DNA from: Clostridia bacterium
Lineage (GTDB): Bacteria; Bacillota_A; Clostridia; Peptostreptococcales; JAAYPU01
Direction of reading: 5' to 3'
Assembly (NCBI GenBank): GCA_022360735.1
Contig: JAKSCF010000192.1
Span: 1-7,699, forward strand
Length of the DNA stretch: 7,699 nucleotides
Both the position numbers and the translations under genes were made by a program. The notes below the pieces were generated by a model. The model was not told the DNA's origin. It saw only the letters and a program-made list of their open reading frames with translations, and ran no database searches. This document shows, piece after piece, positions 1 through 5,985 of this stretch. Each line of letters begins with the position of its first letter. Within the stretch, counting starts at the first letter, position 1.

Positions 1-1770
1 GAAAACTTAAAAAAAATAGCCGAAGGCGACTTGTCGGTAGAAATTATAAAAAAATCGGAAGACGATGTGCTGGCAGACAGTATGCAAATAGTAGTGGATA
101 ATCTCAATGATTTAAATACAGAAGTTAATGGGCTCACAGAATCAGTGATGTCAGGGAATTTATCTAAAAAATTGGATTCCCAACTTAGAGGCAAATATAG
201 AGAGATTGTACAAGGTGTCACTTATATACAAGATGCTTTTGTCAATGTGCTGGATAATATAAATGTAGGAATTTTAATTGTAGATAAAGAAATGAATTTA
301 AGTTTTTGTAATAAATTTGTATTCGGTGCTTTTGGCGAGGAAAGAGAAAATTTGCTGGGTAAGAAATGCAATGATTTATTTGAGTGTAAAGATGAATGTA
401 TGCATGAAGAATGCATAAAGAATAAGAGTACATATGTCATGGAAGGGATTACACTGGATAAGCATTATAAAACAGATATATCACCTTATAATGATAGAAG
501 TGGTAACTTGAGAGGTATTATTGAAGTTGCCATGGATATTACCGAAATAAAAACGGCTGAAAAAGTTGCTAAGAAGCAGTTGGATTATCAAGAAGGTGAA
601 ATTAATAAGGTTATAGAAAATTTAAATAATCTTGCCAATGGGAACTTAAATATTCATCCAACTGTTTCTGAACCGGATGCAGATACCAAAGCAATTGCAG
701 AAAACTTTAAAAAGCTGAATGACTCGTTAGAGGAAAGTGCAAGTTCAATGAAATCAATGATTGAAGAAGTCTCAGAAATGCTGGTTGAAATGTCCAATAA
801 GAATCTTTCACAAAAAATTGTAAGAGACTATATGGGAGATTTTATAAAGCTAAAAGATTCTATCAACCATATTGTTGAACAATTTAATGTGATTCTTACA
901 GAAATTAATACGGCTGCAGAACAAGTAGAGGTTGGTGCAGAACAAGTAGCGAGCTCAAGCCAAAATCTTTCTCAAGGTGCTTCTGAACAAGCAAGCTCAG
1001 TAGAAGAAATAGGAGCAACCGTAACAGAGGTTGCAGATCAGACCAGTGAAAATGCTAAAAATGCAGATGAAGCTAACGAACTATCAATGAAAGCAAAATC
1101 AGGCGCTCAAATGGGTAATGACCAGATGAAAGAAATGCTTTTAGCAATGGATGATATCAAAGATTCTTCTAAAAATATTTCAAATATAATTAAAGTAATT
1201 GACGAAATTGCTTTCCAAACCAATATATTAGCCCTTAATGCTGCGGTTGAAGCCGCTCGAGCAGGAGAGCATGGAAAAGGATTTGCGGTAGTAGCCGAGG
1301 AGGTAAGAAATCTAGCCGCCAGAAGTGCAAAAGCCGCAAAAGAGACAACTGACTTAATTGACAATTCAATTAGTAAAGTTGATGAGGGATATAAAATTGC
1401 TAATGATACAGCTGAGGCATTAAATAAAATTGTAGATGGCGTTACCGATACAGTTGAAATAGTTGGCAAAATTGCTCAAGCTTCTAACCAACAAGCAACA
1501 GCTATTTCTGAGATTAATCGTGGAATCGAACAAATATCAGGCGTGACGCAAACCAATACATCAACAGCAGAAGAAAGTGCCTCTGCAAGCGAAGAAATGG
1601 CAGCACAGGCTCAAACACTCAAAGCCATGATTCAAGAGTTTGAATTAAGCAGTGATTTAAATCGTAAAGATACTCAGGTTGCATCTATTGCATCAAAGAA
1701 TACTGATAAAAGACTTTTGAATGATGTAACGGACATTAATTTAGGTGATAATTCTTTTGGTAAATACTGA
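1..1770 (+). CDS. Methyl-accepting chemotaxis protein, 5' end outside the window
   Basis: This is a chemoreceptor that passes a sensory signal to the CheA/CheW kinase complex. The frame is open from base 1, so the true start and any membrane-spanning sensor region lie upstream; the TTG at 31 is internal. In order the visible part shows: HAMP-like modules (about residues 1-75, with EGDLS and SGNLS motifs); a PAS domain (about 80-185, [17 protein letters not shown] through [18 protein letters not shown]) with a five-cysteine cluster; two more HAMP-like modules (about 200-295, NGNLN and NKNLS); and the long coiled-coil signalling domain. The conserved hairpin tip, [20 protein letters not shown], is encoded at 1201-1260 and is followed by [15 protein letters not shown]. 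Glu/Gln/Ala-rich heptads such as EQASSVEE and [13 protein letters not shown] look like methylation helices. The C-terminus (SFGKY) lacks a CheR-binding pentapeptide of the NWETF type. The signalling role is certain; the ligand is unknown. The cheW gene downstream is a plausible partner. Confidence 0.95.
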   Translation, partial: ENLKKIAEGDLSVEIIKKSEDDVLADSMQIVVDNLNDLNTEVNGLTESVMSGNLSKKLDSQLRGKYREIVQGVTYIQDAFVNVLDNINVGILIVDKEMNLSFCNKFVFGAFGEERENLLGKKCNDLFECKDECMHEECIKNKSTYVMEGITLDKHYKTDISPYNDRSGNLRGIIEVAMDITEIKTAEKVAKKQLDYQEGEINKVIENLNNLANGNLNIHPTVSEPDADTKAIAENFKKLNDSLEESASSMKSMIEEVSEMLVEMSNKNLSQKIVRDYMGDFIKLKDSINHIVEQFNVILTEINTAAEQVEVGAEQVASSSQNLSQGASEQASSVEEIGATVTEVADQTSENAKNADEANELSMKAKSGAQMGNDQMKEMLLAMDDIKDSSKNISNIIKVIDEIAFQTNILALNAAVEAARAGEHGKGFAVVAEEVRNLAARSAKAAKETTDLIDNSISKVDEGYKIANDTAEALNKIVDGVTDTVEIVGKIAQASNQQATAISEINRGIEQISGVTQTNTSTAEESASASEEMAAQAQTLKAMIQEFELSSDLNRKDTQVASIASKNTDKRLLNDVTDINLGDNSFGKY

Positions 1771-1774
1771 AAAT

Positions 1775-1812
1775 AAATATTTCTATTCTAAAAGGTTTGA
1801 ATAGAAATATTT
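1775..1812 (+). terminator. Inverted repeat after the chemoreceptor gene, possible weak terminator
   Basis: Perfect 14-base arms, AAATATTTCTATTC (1775-1788) and GAATAGAAATATTT (1799-1812), enclose a 10-base loop and begin 4 bases after the chemoreceptor stop. The stem is AT-rich and ends in only three T, followed by AGG, so it lacks a proper U-tract. It could be a weak terminator or an mRNA 3'-end stabiliser. The next promoter begins 4 bases later, which fits a transcription-unit boundary. Confidence 0.45.
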
Positions 1813-1815
1813 AGG

Positions 1816-1843
1816 TTGATTATTGATAAGAACGATTTATAAT
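1816..1843 (+). promoter_or_regulatory. Putative sigma-A promoter for cheW
   Basis: The -35 is TTGATT (1816-1821) and the -10 is TATAAT (1838-1843), separated by 16 bases. The -10 is perfect and the -35 matches four of six bases. Transcription would begin near 1850, about 137 bases before the cheW start and inside the left arm of the GC-rich hairpin at 1845-1880. It implies that cheW can be expressed apart from the chemoreceptor gene. No flagellar sigma-28-type promoter (TAAA / CCGATAT) was seen here. Confidence 0.6.
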
Positions 1844-1844
1844 G

Positions 1845-1880
1845 TAAGTAGGGGGCGTATTGCATACGCCCATCTACTTA
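1845..1880 (+). other. Strong stem-loop in the cheW leader
   Basis: Two nested paired segments form one long hairpin. The outer arms are TAAGTAG (1845-1851) and CTACTTA (1874-1880); the inner arms are GGGCGTAT (1853-1860) and ATACGCCC (1864-1871), around a three-base loop TGC. Only a one-by-two internal loop separates the segments. The GC-rich inner arm stands out from the AT-rich surroundings. No T-run follows, so it is not a standard terminator. Because the predicted start of the cheW transcript is near 1850, it may act as a 5'-end mRNA-stabilising hairpin. Confidence 0.6.
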
Positions 1881-1929
1881 ATTGTATATGTTGATTCCAT
1901 TTTTTAGGTTTGAACATTTGATCGCAAAG

Positions 1930-1961
1930 ATTAGAGATCTGATCCCAATAGATGCTCTAAT
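1930..1961 (+). other. Weak stem-loop upstream of the cheW ribosome-binding site
   Basis: The arms ATTAGAG (1930-1936) and CTCTAAT (1955-1961) pair, and ATC (1937-1939) pairs with GAT (1951-1953) across a single bulged G at 1954. The stem lies about 10 bases before the cheW Shine-Dalgarno region. It could affect translation initiation or be chance. No known riboswitch consensus was recognised in the cheW leader. Confidence 0.3.
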
Positions 1962-1986
1962 AAAAAAAATAAAAAGAGGTGAAAGC

Positions 1987-2439
1987 ATGAACCAATATCT
2001 TACTTTTATACTTGACGACGAATATTATGGAATTGATATTTCAAGTGTTATTGAAATTATAGGCATGCAAAAAATAACTCAAATGCCTCAGCAACCAGAT
2101 TATGTAAATGGGGTTATTAATCTAAGAGGAAGAATTATTCCAACCATAGACGTTCGTGCTCGTTTTAAAAAAGAGAAGAAAGAGTATGATGAAAGAACTT
2201 GTATCATAGTAGTAGATGTTCAAGAAACTATGATTGGTTTTATAGTGGACAGAGTTGACGAGGTCTTAACCATTGATTCAGAAAATATTTCAGATCCTCC
2301 AAGATTCAATGAAGATTTCCAAGGTAAATACGTTAAAGGTATTGCAAAAACAAATGATTTAATTATTATGATTCTGGAAAGCTCTATGTTGCTTTCGGCT
2401 GAAGAAATAGAAAGAACAAAAGATTTGTCTAATGATTAA
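1987..2439 (+). CDS. cheW: CheW chemotaxis coupling protein
   Basis: CheW is a soluble adaptor that links chemoreceptor tips to the histidine kinase CheA in membrane-associated arrays. The protein has 150 residues, the usual size for a single CheW domain. It shows the N-terminal strand QYLTFILDDEYYGIDI followed by VIEII, then the hallmark NGVINLRGRIIPTIDVR (residues 41-57), the strand-rich middle TCIIVVDV..MIGFIVDRVDEVLTI, and the late YVKGIAKTNDLIIMIL. The start is the ATG at 1987, preceded by AGAGGTGA with good spacing. The frame stays open upstream to a TTG at 1882, but no ribosome-binding site precedes that start and the extra residues are not CheW-like. It follows a chemoreceptor gene and has its own likely promoter; no cheA is in view. 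A CheV is excluded because there is no receiver domain. Confidence 0.96.
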   Translation: MNQYLTFILDDEYYGIDISSVIEIIGMQKITQMPQQPDYVNGVINLRGRIIPTIDVRARFKKEKKEYDERTCIIVVDVQETMIGFIVDRVDEVLTIDSENISDPPRFNEDFQGKYVKGIAKTNDLIIMILESSMLLSAEEIERTKDLSND

Positions 2440-2478
2440 TGTTGATTAAATATTAATAAAATATCACTTGCATGTGGG

Positions 2479-2507
2479 TTGAAATCATAGCAATATTGGT
2501 TTATAAT
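2479..2507 (+). promoter_or_regulatory. Promoter of the M-box / mgtE transcript
   Basis: The -35 is TTGAAA (2479-2484) and the -10 is TATAAT (2502-2507), with an ideal 17-base spacer. Transcription should begin near 2514, about 25 bases before the conserved part of the Mg2+ riboswitch. It is the only good promoter seen between cheW and mgtE. There is no convincing cheW terminator before it, so some readthrough from cheW is possible. Confidence 0.75.
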
Positions 2508-2533
2508 AGATATGTTATAGCAATTTAATATTG
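2487..2533 (+). repeat. Direct repeat ATAGCAAT...ATATTG flanking the mgtE -10 box
   Basis: ATAGCAAT occurs at 2487-2494 and again at 2517-2524, exactly 30 bases apart, close to three helical turns. Each copy leads into ATATTG: it overlaps the first copy (the whole unit is ATAGCAATATTG, 2487-2498) and sits 3 bases after the second (2528-2533). The copies lie on either side of the -10 box and the expected transcription start, where an operator for a protein regulator might sit. In such AT-rich DNA chance is also possible. Confidence 0.4.
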
Positions 2534-2534
2534 T

Positions 2535-2690
2535 TTATTGTTAGGTGAGGCTCCTATTTGGGATATACGCTGTTGCCCAGAAATGTCGAGAGACGCCAAT
2601 GGGTCAACAGGAATAATCGTATAAGTAAGGTTATTTCTAATACAGCTGGCGAAAGCCAAAGCCCTATAGTGCTAAAGCTCAACATGTAAG
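2535..2690 (+). promoter_or_regulatory. M-box (ykoK-type) Mg2+ riboswitch aptamer
   Basis: The region carries the M-box signature blocks in order: TTAGGTGAGGCTCCT (2541-2555), GTTGCCCAGAAATGTC (2572-2587), AGACGCCAATGGGTCAACAG (2591-2610), CAGCTGG (2643-2649) and TATAGTGCTAAAGCTC (2665-2680). The closing P1 helix can be formed by TGTT (2539-2542) with AACA (2681-2684) plus flanking pairs; the outer ends are approximate. M-box RNAs fold compactly when several Mg2+ ions bind and switch off downstream Mg2+ transporter genes. The gene that follows is mgtE, a classic M-box target. The aptamer lies about 25 bases after the predicted transcription start and is followed directly by a terminator, so control is by transcription attenuation. 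Confidence 0.96.
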
Positions 2691-2715
2691 GAAATAAAGA
2701 TCTCTACTTGTTGAG
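2678..2715 (+). promoter_or_regulatory. Predicted antiterminator of the M-box switch
   Basis: CTCAACA (2678-2684), the 3' side of the aptamer P1 helix, is the exact reverse complement of TGTTGAG (2709-2715), which spans the loop and right arm of the terminator. GTA (2686-2688) adds three pairs with TAC (2705-2707) across a T-T mismatch. This helix excludes both P1 and the terminator hairpin, so it should form in low Mg2+ and allow transcription into mgtE. Confidence 0.7.
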
Positions 2716-2731
2716 TAGAGTTTTTTATTTT
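2702..2731 (+). terminator. Intrinsic terminator of the Mg2+ riboswitch
   Basis: The arms CTCTACT (2702-2708) and AGTAGAG (2714-2720) form a 7-pair stem with loop TGTTG, followed by TTTTTTATTTT (2721-2731). It begins about a dozen bases after the M-box aptamer. In high Mg2+, when P1 holds CTCAACA, this hairpin is free to form and should stop transcription before mgtE. Confidence 0.92.
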
Positions 2732-2784
2732 AAAGAATAAACAACGCTTTTAAAAGATACATACTATATAACGAAAGGAAGGTG

Positions 2785-2895
2785 ATGGTCGTGGATTCGA
2801 GTCCTTTACCGGATAAACAGAGTATAGAAAAAATGATTCATAGCGATAATAAATTAAGAGTCACGGCTATTACTGTAGTTGTTGGCTCTAGTTAG
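2785..2895 (+). CDS. Short reading frame between riboswitch and mgtE, possible leader peptide
   Basis: This is a 36-codon frame (ATG 2785 to TAG 2895) that I do not recognise as a known protein. AAAGGA (2774-2779) is well placed for the ATG, and AAGGTGAT (2779-2786) for an alternative GTG start at 2791 (34 residues). It lies after the riboswitch terminator, so it is transcribed only when mgtE is, and its stop is 13 bases before the mgtE ATG, in a different frame. The N-terminal part contains DSSPLPDK; the middle is charged and the end is hydrophobic (VTAITVVVGSS). The DSSPLP motif resembles DPTPLP of the enterobacterial MgtL leader peptide, which controls the Mg2+ transporter gene mgtA, but the match is very short. 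The placement suggests translational coupling to mgtE. It could also be a chance frame; only its signals, not homology, support it. Confidence 0.45.
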   Translation: MVVDSSPLPDKQSIEKMIHSDNKLRVTAITVVVGSS

Positions 2896-2907
2896 GGAGG
2901 GAGCCGA
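2882..2907 (+). promoter_or_regulatory. Hairpin presenting the mgtE ribosome-binding site in its loop
   Basis: TTGGCTC (2882-2888) can pair with GAGCCGA (2901-2907), seven pairs including one G-T. The 12-base loop (2889-2900) contains most of the mgtE Shine-Dalgarno GGGAGG and the TAG stop of the upstream short frame. An alternative pairing of CGGCT (2864-2868) with AGCCG (2902-2906) is also possible. A ribosome finishing the short frame would melt the hairpin just before mgtE initiation. Confidence 0.45.
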
Positions 2908-2908
2908 A

Positions 2909-4255
2909 ATGTATAAAAAAATTATAGAAATGCTTCAATCCAATCAGTTTAACAAAGCAAGAAATGAAGTGCTAAACAATAATGAAGCAGATATTGCTGA
3001 AATACTCGAGGAGATTATTGAGCAAATCAGCATTGAAAAAGCAATTATTTTATTCAGAATGTTACCCAAAAATGTATCATTGGAAGTGTTTTCATTTTTA
3101 TCCAGTGATGTTCAGTTAAAAATAATCAGTGGTATTACAGATAAAGAGACCCTTTATCTTATGGATGAATTATTTTTCGATGATATGATTGACTTGCTTG
3201 AAGAGTTACCAGCCAATGTTGTGAAAAAAATATTGAGCAGGACTGATAAAGAAAAGAGAAATTTGATCAACCAATTTCTAAACTACCCGGATGACAGTGC
3301 CGGCAGCATTATGACCATAGAATATGTCGGTTTGAAAAAAGAAATGACAGTAGGTGAAGCACTAGAATACCTGAAAAAAAATGCCGTAGATAAAGAAACC
3401 ATTTATACATGCTATGTAATGGATTCCGGTAGAAGGCTGGAAGGAATTGTTTCTCTAAGACAATTAGTAGTGTGCGATGATAATAAAACGCTAAATGAAA
3501 TCATGGACACTGAAGTTATATATGTCAACGCATACGATGACCAAGAAGAAATCACACAAGTTTTTAAAAAATATGATTTTATTGCTTTACCGGTAGTAGA
3601 TAAAGAAAATAGATTGGTAGGAATTATAACAATAGATGATGTGGTAGATGTAATTGAACAGGAAAATACAGAAGACTTTCAAAAGATGGCAGCTATGGTT
3701 CCTTTTGAAAAAGGATATTTGGATACCAGCGTATTTACTTTGGCTAGAAAAAGGATTGTTTGGCTATTATTTTTGATGGGATCTGCTTTAATAACCGGCA
3801 TAATTATTGGACGTTTTGAGGATATTATTTCAAATGTAGCAGTTTTAGTTGCTTTTATGCCATTGATCATGGGCACCGGTGGTAATTCAGGAGCTCAGTC
3901 TTCAACACTGGTAATTCGCGGGATGGCATTAGGAGACATTAAACTATCAGATATACTTTCAATTCTTTGGAAAGAATTACGTGTCAGTATGGTGGTAGGG
4001 ATTATTTTAAGCGGAATTATTTTTGTAATTACTTTTTATATAAGGCAGGATAGATTATTGATTTCATTAGTTATTAGCATTACCTTGTTTTTAGTTATTG
4101 TGATAGCTAAAATTGTAGGAGGTTCTTTACCGATAGTCGCTAAGATTTTGCGCTTAGACCCTGCTATTATGGCAAGTCCCATGATTACATCTATCGTTGA
4201 TGCTGTTTCTGTTTTAATTTACTTTGCTCTTGCAACTTCTTTGCTGGGGCTTTAA
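2909..4255 (+). CDS. mgtE: MgtE-family magnesium transporter
   Basis: MgtE is a homodimeric, Mg2+-gated channel in the cytoplasmic membrane that imports Mg2+. The 448-residue protein has the family's usual length and order: a helical N domain (about 1-125), a CBS pair (about 130-255, opening with PDDSAGSIM and closing with VGIITIDDVVDVI), a connecting plug helix (about 256-280), then about five membrane segments (from 283 to the end). GTGGNSGAQSS (322-332) is the conserved loop of the pore domain. An Asp in the last segment (SIVDAVS, residue 431) matches the essential pore Asp, Asp432, of the Thermus protein. The start is the ATG at 2909 after GGGAGG; a TTG 30 bases upstream keeps the frame open but overlaps the short leader frame and lacks a site of its own. 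The gene is controlled by the M-box riboswitch. It is first in a tight cluster; acpS begins 14 bases after its stop. Confidence 0.97.
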   Translation: MYKKIIEMLQSNQFNKARNEVLNNNEADIAEILEEIIEQISIEKAIILFRMLPKNVSLEVFSFLSSDVQLKIISGITDKETLYLMDELFFDDMIDLLEELPANVVKKILSRTDKEKRNLINQFLNYPDDSAGSIMTIEYVGLKKEMTVGEALEYLKKNAVDKETIYTCYVMDSGRRLEGIVSLRQLVVCDDNKTLNEIMDTEVIYVNAYDDQEEITQVFKKYDFIALPVVDKENRLVGIITIDDVVDVIEQENTEDFQKMAAMVPFEKGYLDTSVFTLARKRIVWLLFLMGSALITGIIIGRFEDIISNVAVLVAFMPLIMGTGGNSGAQSSTLVIRGMALGDIKLSDILSILWKELRVSMVVGIILSGIIFVITFYIRQDRLLISLVISITLFLVIVIAKIVGGSLPIVAKILRLDPAIMASPMITSIVDAVSVLIYFALATSLLGL

Positions 4256-4269
4256 TGTAGGTGGAGAGA

Positions 4270-4647
4270 ATGATTGTAGGAATTGGTACGGATATTATTG
4301 AGATAGACAGAATCAGGAGTGCTATGAGTAAATCAGAGCACTCCTTTTTAAAAAGAGTGTTTTCTGAACAAGAGATAAAATATTATAAAATGAATCATTA
4401 TAATATATCTTCTGTTGCCGGCGGGTTTGCTGCTAAGGAAGCTGTTATGAAAGCTTTGGGAACGGGATTAAGAGGATTTAAATTAATAGATATCGAAATA
4501 TTAAGAGATGATTTAGGAAAGCCCTTTGTGGTTCTTCATAATCACGCAGATCGAATTGCCAAGGAGAAAGCCATTCAAATCATTCATTTGTCGATATCCC
4601 ACTGTCAACAATATGCCACTGCTTATGCAGTTGCTGAAAAAGATTAA
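4270..4647 (+). CDS. acpS: Holo-[acyl-carrier-protein] synthase
   Basis: AcpS moves 4'-phosphopantetheine from coenzyme A to a serine of acyl carrier protein, an Mg2+-dependent step needed for fatty acid synthesis. The 125-residue protein has the standard length and motifs: MIVGIGTDIIEIDRI with the metal-binding Asp8, FAAKEAVMKALGTG (53-66) with Glu57 and Lys61, and LSISHC (107-112) near the end. The start is ATG 4270 because it gives the canonical N-terminus and is preceded by AGGTGGAG; the GTG at 4261 lies within that site. The gap to mgtE is 14 bases and to the amidohydrolase 24 bases, without a terminator, which suggests co-transcription. A weak possible internal promoter (TTGCAA 4230-4235, TTTAAT 4251-4256) has only a 15-base spacer. 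Confidence 0.97.
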   Translation: MIVGIGTDIIEIDRIRSAMSKSEHSFLKRVFSEQEIKYYKMNHYNISSVAGGFAAKEAVMKALGTGLRGFKLIDIEILRDDLGKPFVVLHNHADRIAKEKAIQIIHLSISHCQQYATAYAVAEKD

Positions 4648-4671
4648 TTTAATTCGAAGGGAGAGGGAATA

Positions 4672-5970
4672 TTGAATTTAGGAAAAATTTTGTGGAATGT
4701 AACAATAGTAGACAGAAAAAATAATGCACCTAGAGAAAAAATGGCAGTACTGATTGTTAATGACAGAATTCAAGATGTATTATCTATGAATGAAGTAAAG
4801 TCACATAACGGTTATGAGGTTATGGATATGGAAGGACAATTTTTATTACCGGGATTAATAGATGCCCATGTACACTTAGCCGGGTGTAAAGGATTTGAGT
4901 TCAATGCTGTATCTATCAATCCCATGGTAAGGGCTTACAAAGGACTGGCTCAGGCTCAAAATATGCTTCGCTATGGTTTTACAACGGTTAGAGATATTTC
5001 ATTTAATGGTTTGTATTTAAAAAGAGTCATTAATCATGGGGATCTGGTAGGACCAAGAATTATTGCGTGCGGGCCTGGCATAAATCGTAGTGGCGGGCAT
5101 GCCGATGTCCATGAGTATCCCTATTCATTTATTAAAGATAATCATTTCTGGGGCGTATATGGTGATGGAAAAGAAGAAGTGAGAAAAGCTGTAAGGATGC
5201 TATTAAGGGAAGGTGCAGATCAGATCAAGTTTTTTGCTGATGGCGGGGGTAATAATGCAGTAGATAGAATAGGAGATATGCACTATACTTATGAAGAAAT
5301 GAAGACAATTGTAGAAGAAGCTAAAATGATACGTGGAACAAAAGTATGTGCTCATGCTGAAATCCGTGAGTCTATTAATGCTTGCGTAGACGCAGGTGTA
5401 GATTCAATAGAGCATGGAGAAGATTTAACAGAAGAAATCGCTGAAAAAATGAAAAAAAGAGGAACGTTTTTGGTGCCAACTCTAAACCTTATTGCAAATT
5501 GGTCTAGGGATTTTGTTGTAGATGAAAGTGACATACAGCCTTCTGAAGAATATGGTCCGTTTTTTTACAGGGATCATGATCAACCGGACATAGATAGTGA
5601 GGCAGAAAGAAAAAAAGCTTATGATAATTTTAAATTAGCACTCAGAAACGGCGTTGAAATTGCTTTAGGGTCAGATTCTATAGAGGATGATTCCACGGTT
5701 TATGGGTATTATAGTGCTAAGGAATTAGAAGTAATGGTAGATGCCGGTATGACTGCTTTAGAAGGCATAAAGGCCGCAACTTCTTCTGCAGCACGTTTGT
5801 TAGGAGTGGATCATCTAACAGGGAGCATTGAAAAAGGTAAACTAGCGGACTTAATCGTAGTGAGTGGTGATATTACAAAAGATGTAAAAATCATTCAAGA
5901 TAAAAAGAATATTCAATATGTTTTCCAATCAGGAAAGCTTGTATTAAGTGAAGGCAATCTTCATATATAA
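4672..5970 (+). CDS. Metal-dependent amidohydrolase, substrate unknown
   Basis: This is a cytoplasmic hydrolase of the amidohydrolase superfamily (imidazolonepropionase-like / Xaa-Pro dipeptidase-like branch, COG1228 type). The 432 residues show a small beta-sandwich start, then the metal-binding HVH in LPGLIDAHVHLAG (His66, His68), a probable carboxylated lysine in IKFFADGGG (Lys186), HAE (His228), EHG (His248) and the catalytic Asp335 in GSDSIEDD, ending with the usual GSIEKGKLADLIVV and a final sandwich strand. All expected metal ligands are present, so it should be active with a binuclear or mononuclear metal site; no signal peptide is seen. The start is TTG 4672 after AGGGAG with 8-base spacing; the next in-frame ATG (4741) would remove sandwich strands. 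It lies between acpS and nnr with gaps of 24 and 15 bases. The reaction cannot be named: members of this branch cleave cyclic amides, dipeptides or carbamates. Confidence 0.93.
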   Translation: MNLGKILWNVTIVDRKNNAPREKMAVLIVNDRIQDVLSMNEVKSHNGYEVMDMEGQFLLPGLIDAHVHLAGCKGFEFNAVSINPMVRAYKGLAQAQNMLRYGFTTVRDISFNGLYLKRVINHGDLVGPRIIACGPGINRSGGHADVHEYPYSFIKDNHFWGVYGDGKEEVRKAVRMLLREGADQIKFFADGGGNNAVDRIGDMHYTYEEMKTIVEEAKMIRGTKVCAHAEIRESINACVDAGVDSIEHGEDLTEEIAEKMKKRGTFLVPTLNLIANWSRDFVVDESDIQPSEEYGPFFYRDHDQPDIDSEAERKKAYDNFKLALRNGVEIALGSDSIEDDSTVYGYYSAKELEVMVDAGMTALEGIKAATSSAARLLGVDHLTGSIEKGKLADLIVVSGDITKDVKIIQDKKNIQYVFQSGKLVLSEGNLHI

Positions 5971-5985
5971 AAGGGTGTGGGTGTT

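Noticed and set aside
1107..1469. A 120-codon open frame on the minus strand within the chemoreceptor signalling domain
   Set aside because: It is antisense to a highly conserved coding region with strong codon constraint, resembles no protein, and has no convincing ribosome-binding site. The other minus-strand frames (for example 222-440, 3679-3876, 5352-5534, 6660-6890, 7137-7377, 7381-7566) were rejected for the same reasons.
1882..1986. 35-codon N-terminal extension of CheW from a TTG at 1882
   Set aside because: No ribosome-binding site precedes it, it begins just after a strong hairpin, and ATG 1987 has a good site and gives a standard CheW N-terminus.
2440..2470. AT-rich repeats of ATTAAT after cheW as a terminator
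   Set aside because: The pairing arises from self-complementary ATTAAT units without GC pairs or a T-run; it does not support a terminator call.
2792..2803. GGATTCGAGTCC, resembling a tRNA T-loop arm
   Set aside because: The stem pairing is wrong (A opposite C at the loop-closing position), and no acceptor, D or anticodon arm can be built around it.
4230..4256. Possible internal promoter before acpS (TTGCAA, 15 bases, TTTAAT)
   Set aside because: The spacer is too short and both boxes are imperfect; it would start transcription almost at the acpS ATG. It is kept only as a caveat to the idea of Mg2+ control of acpS.
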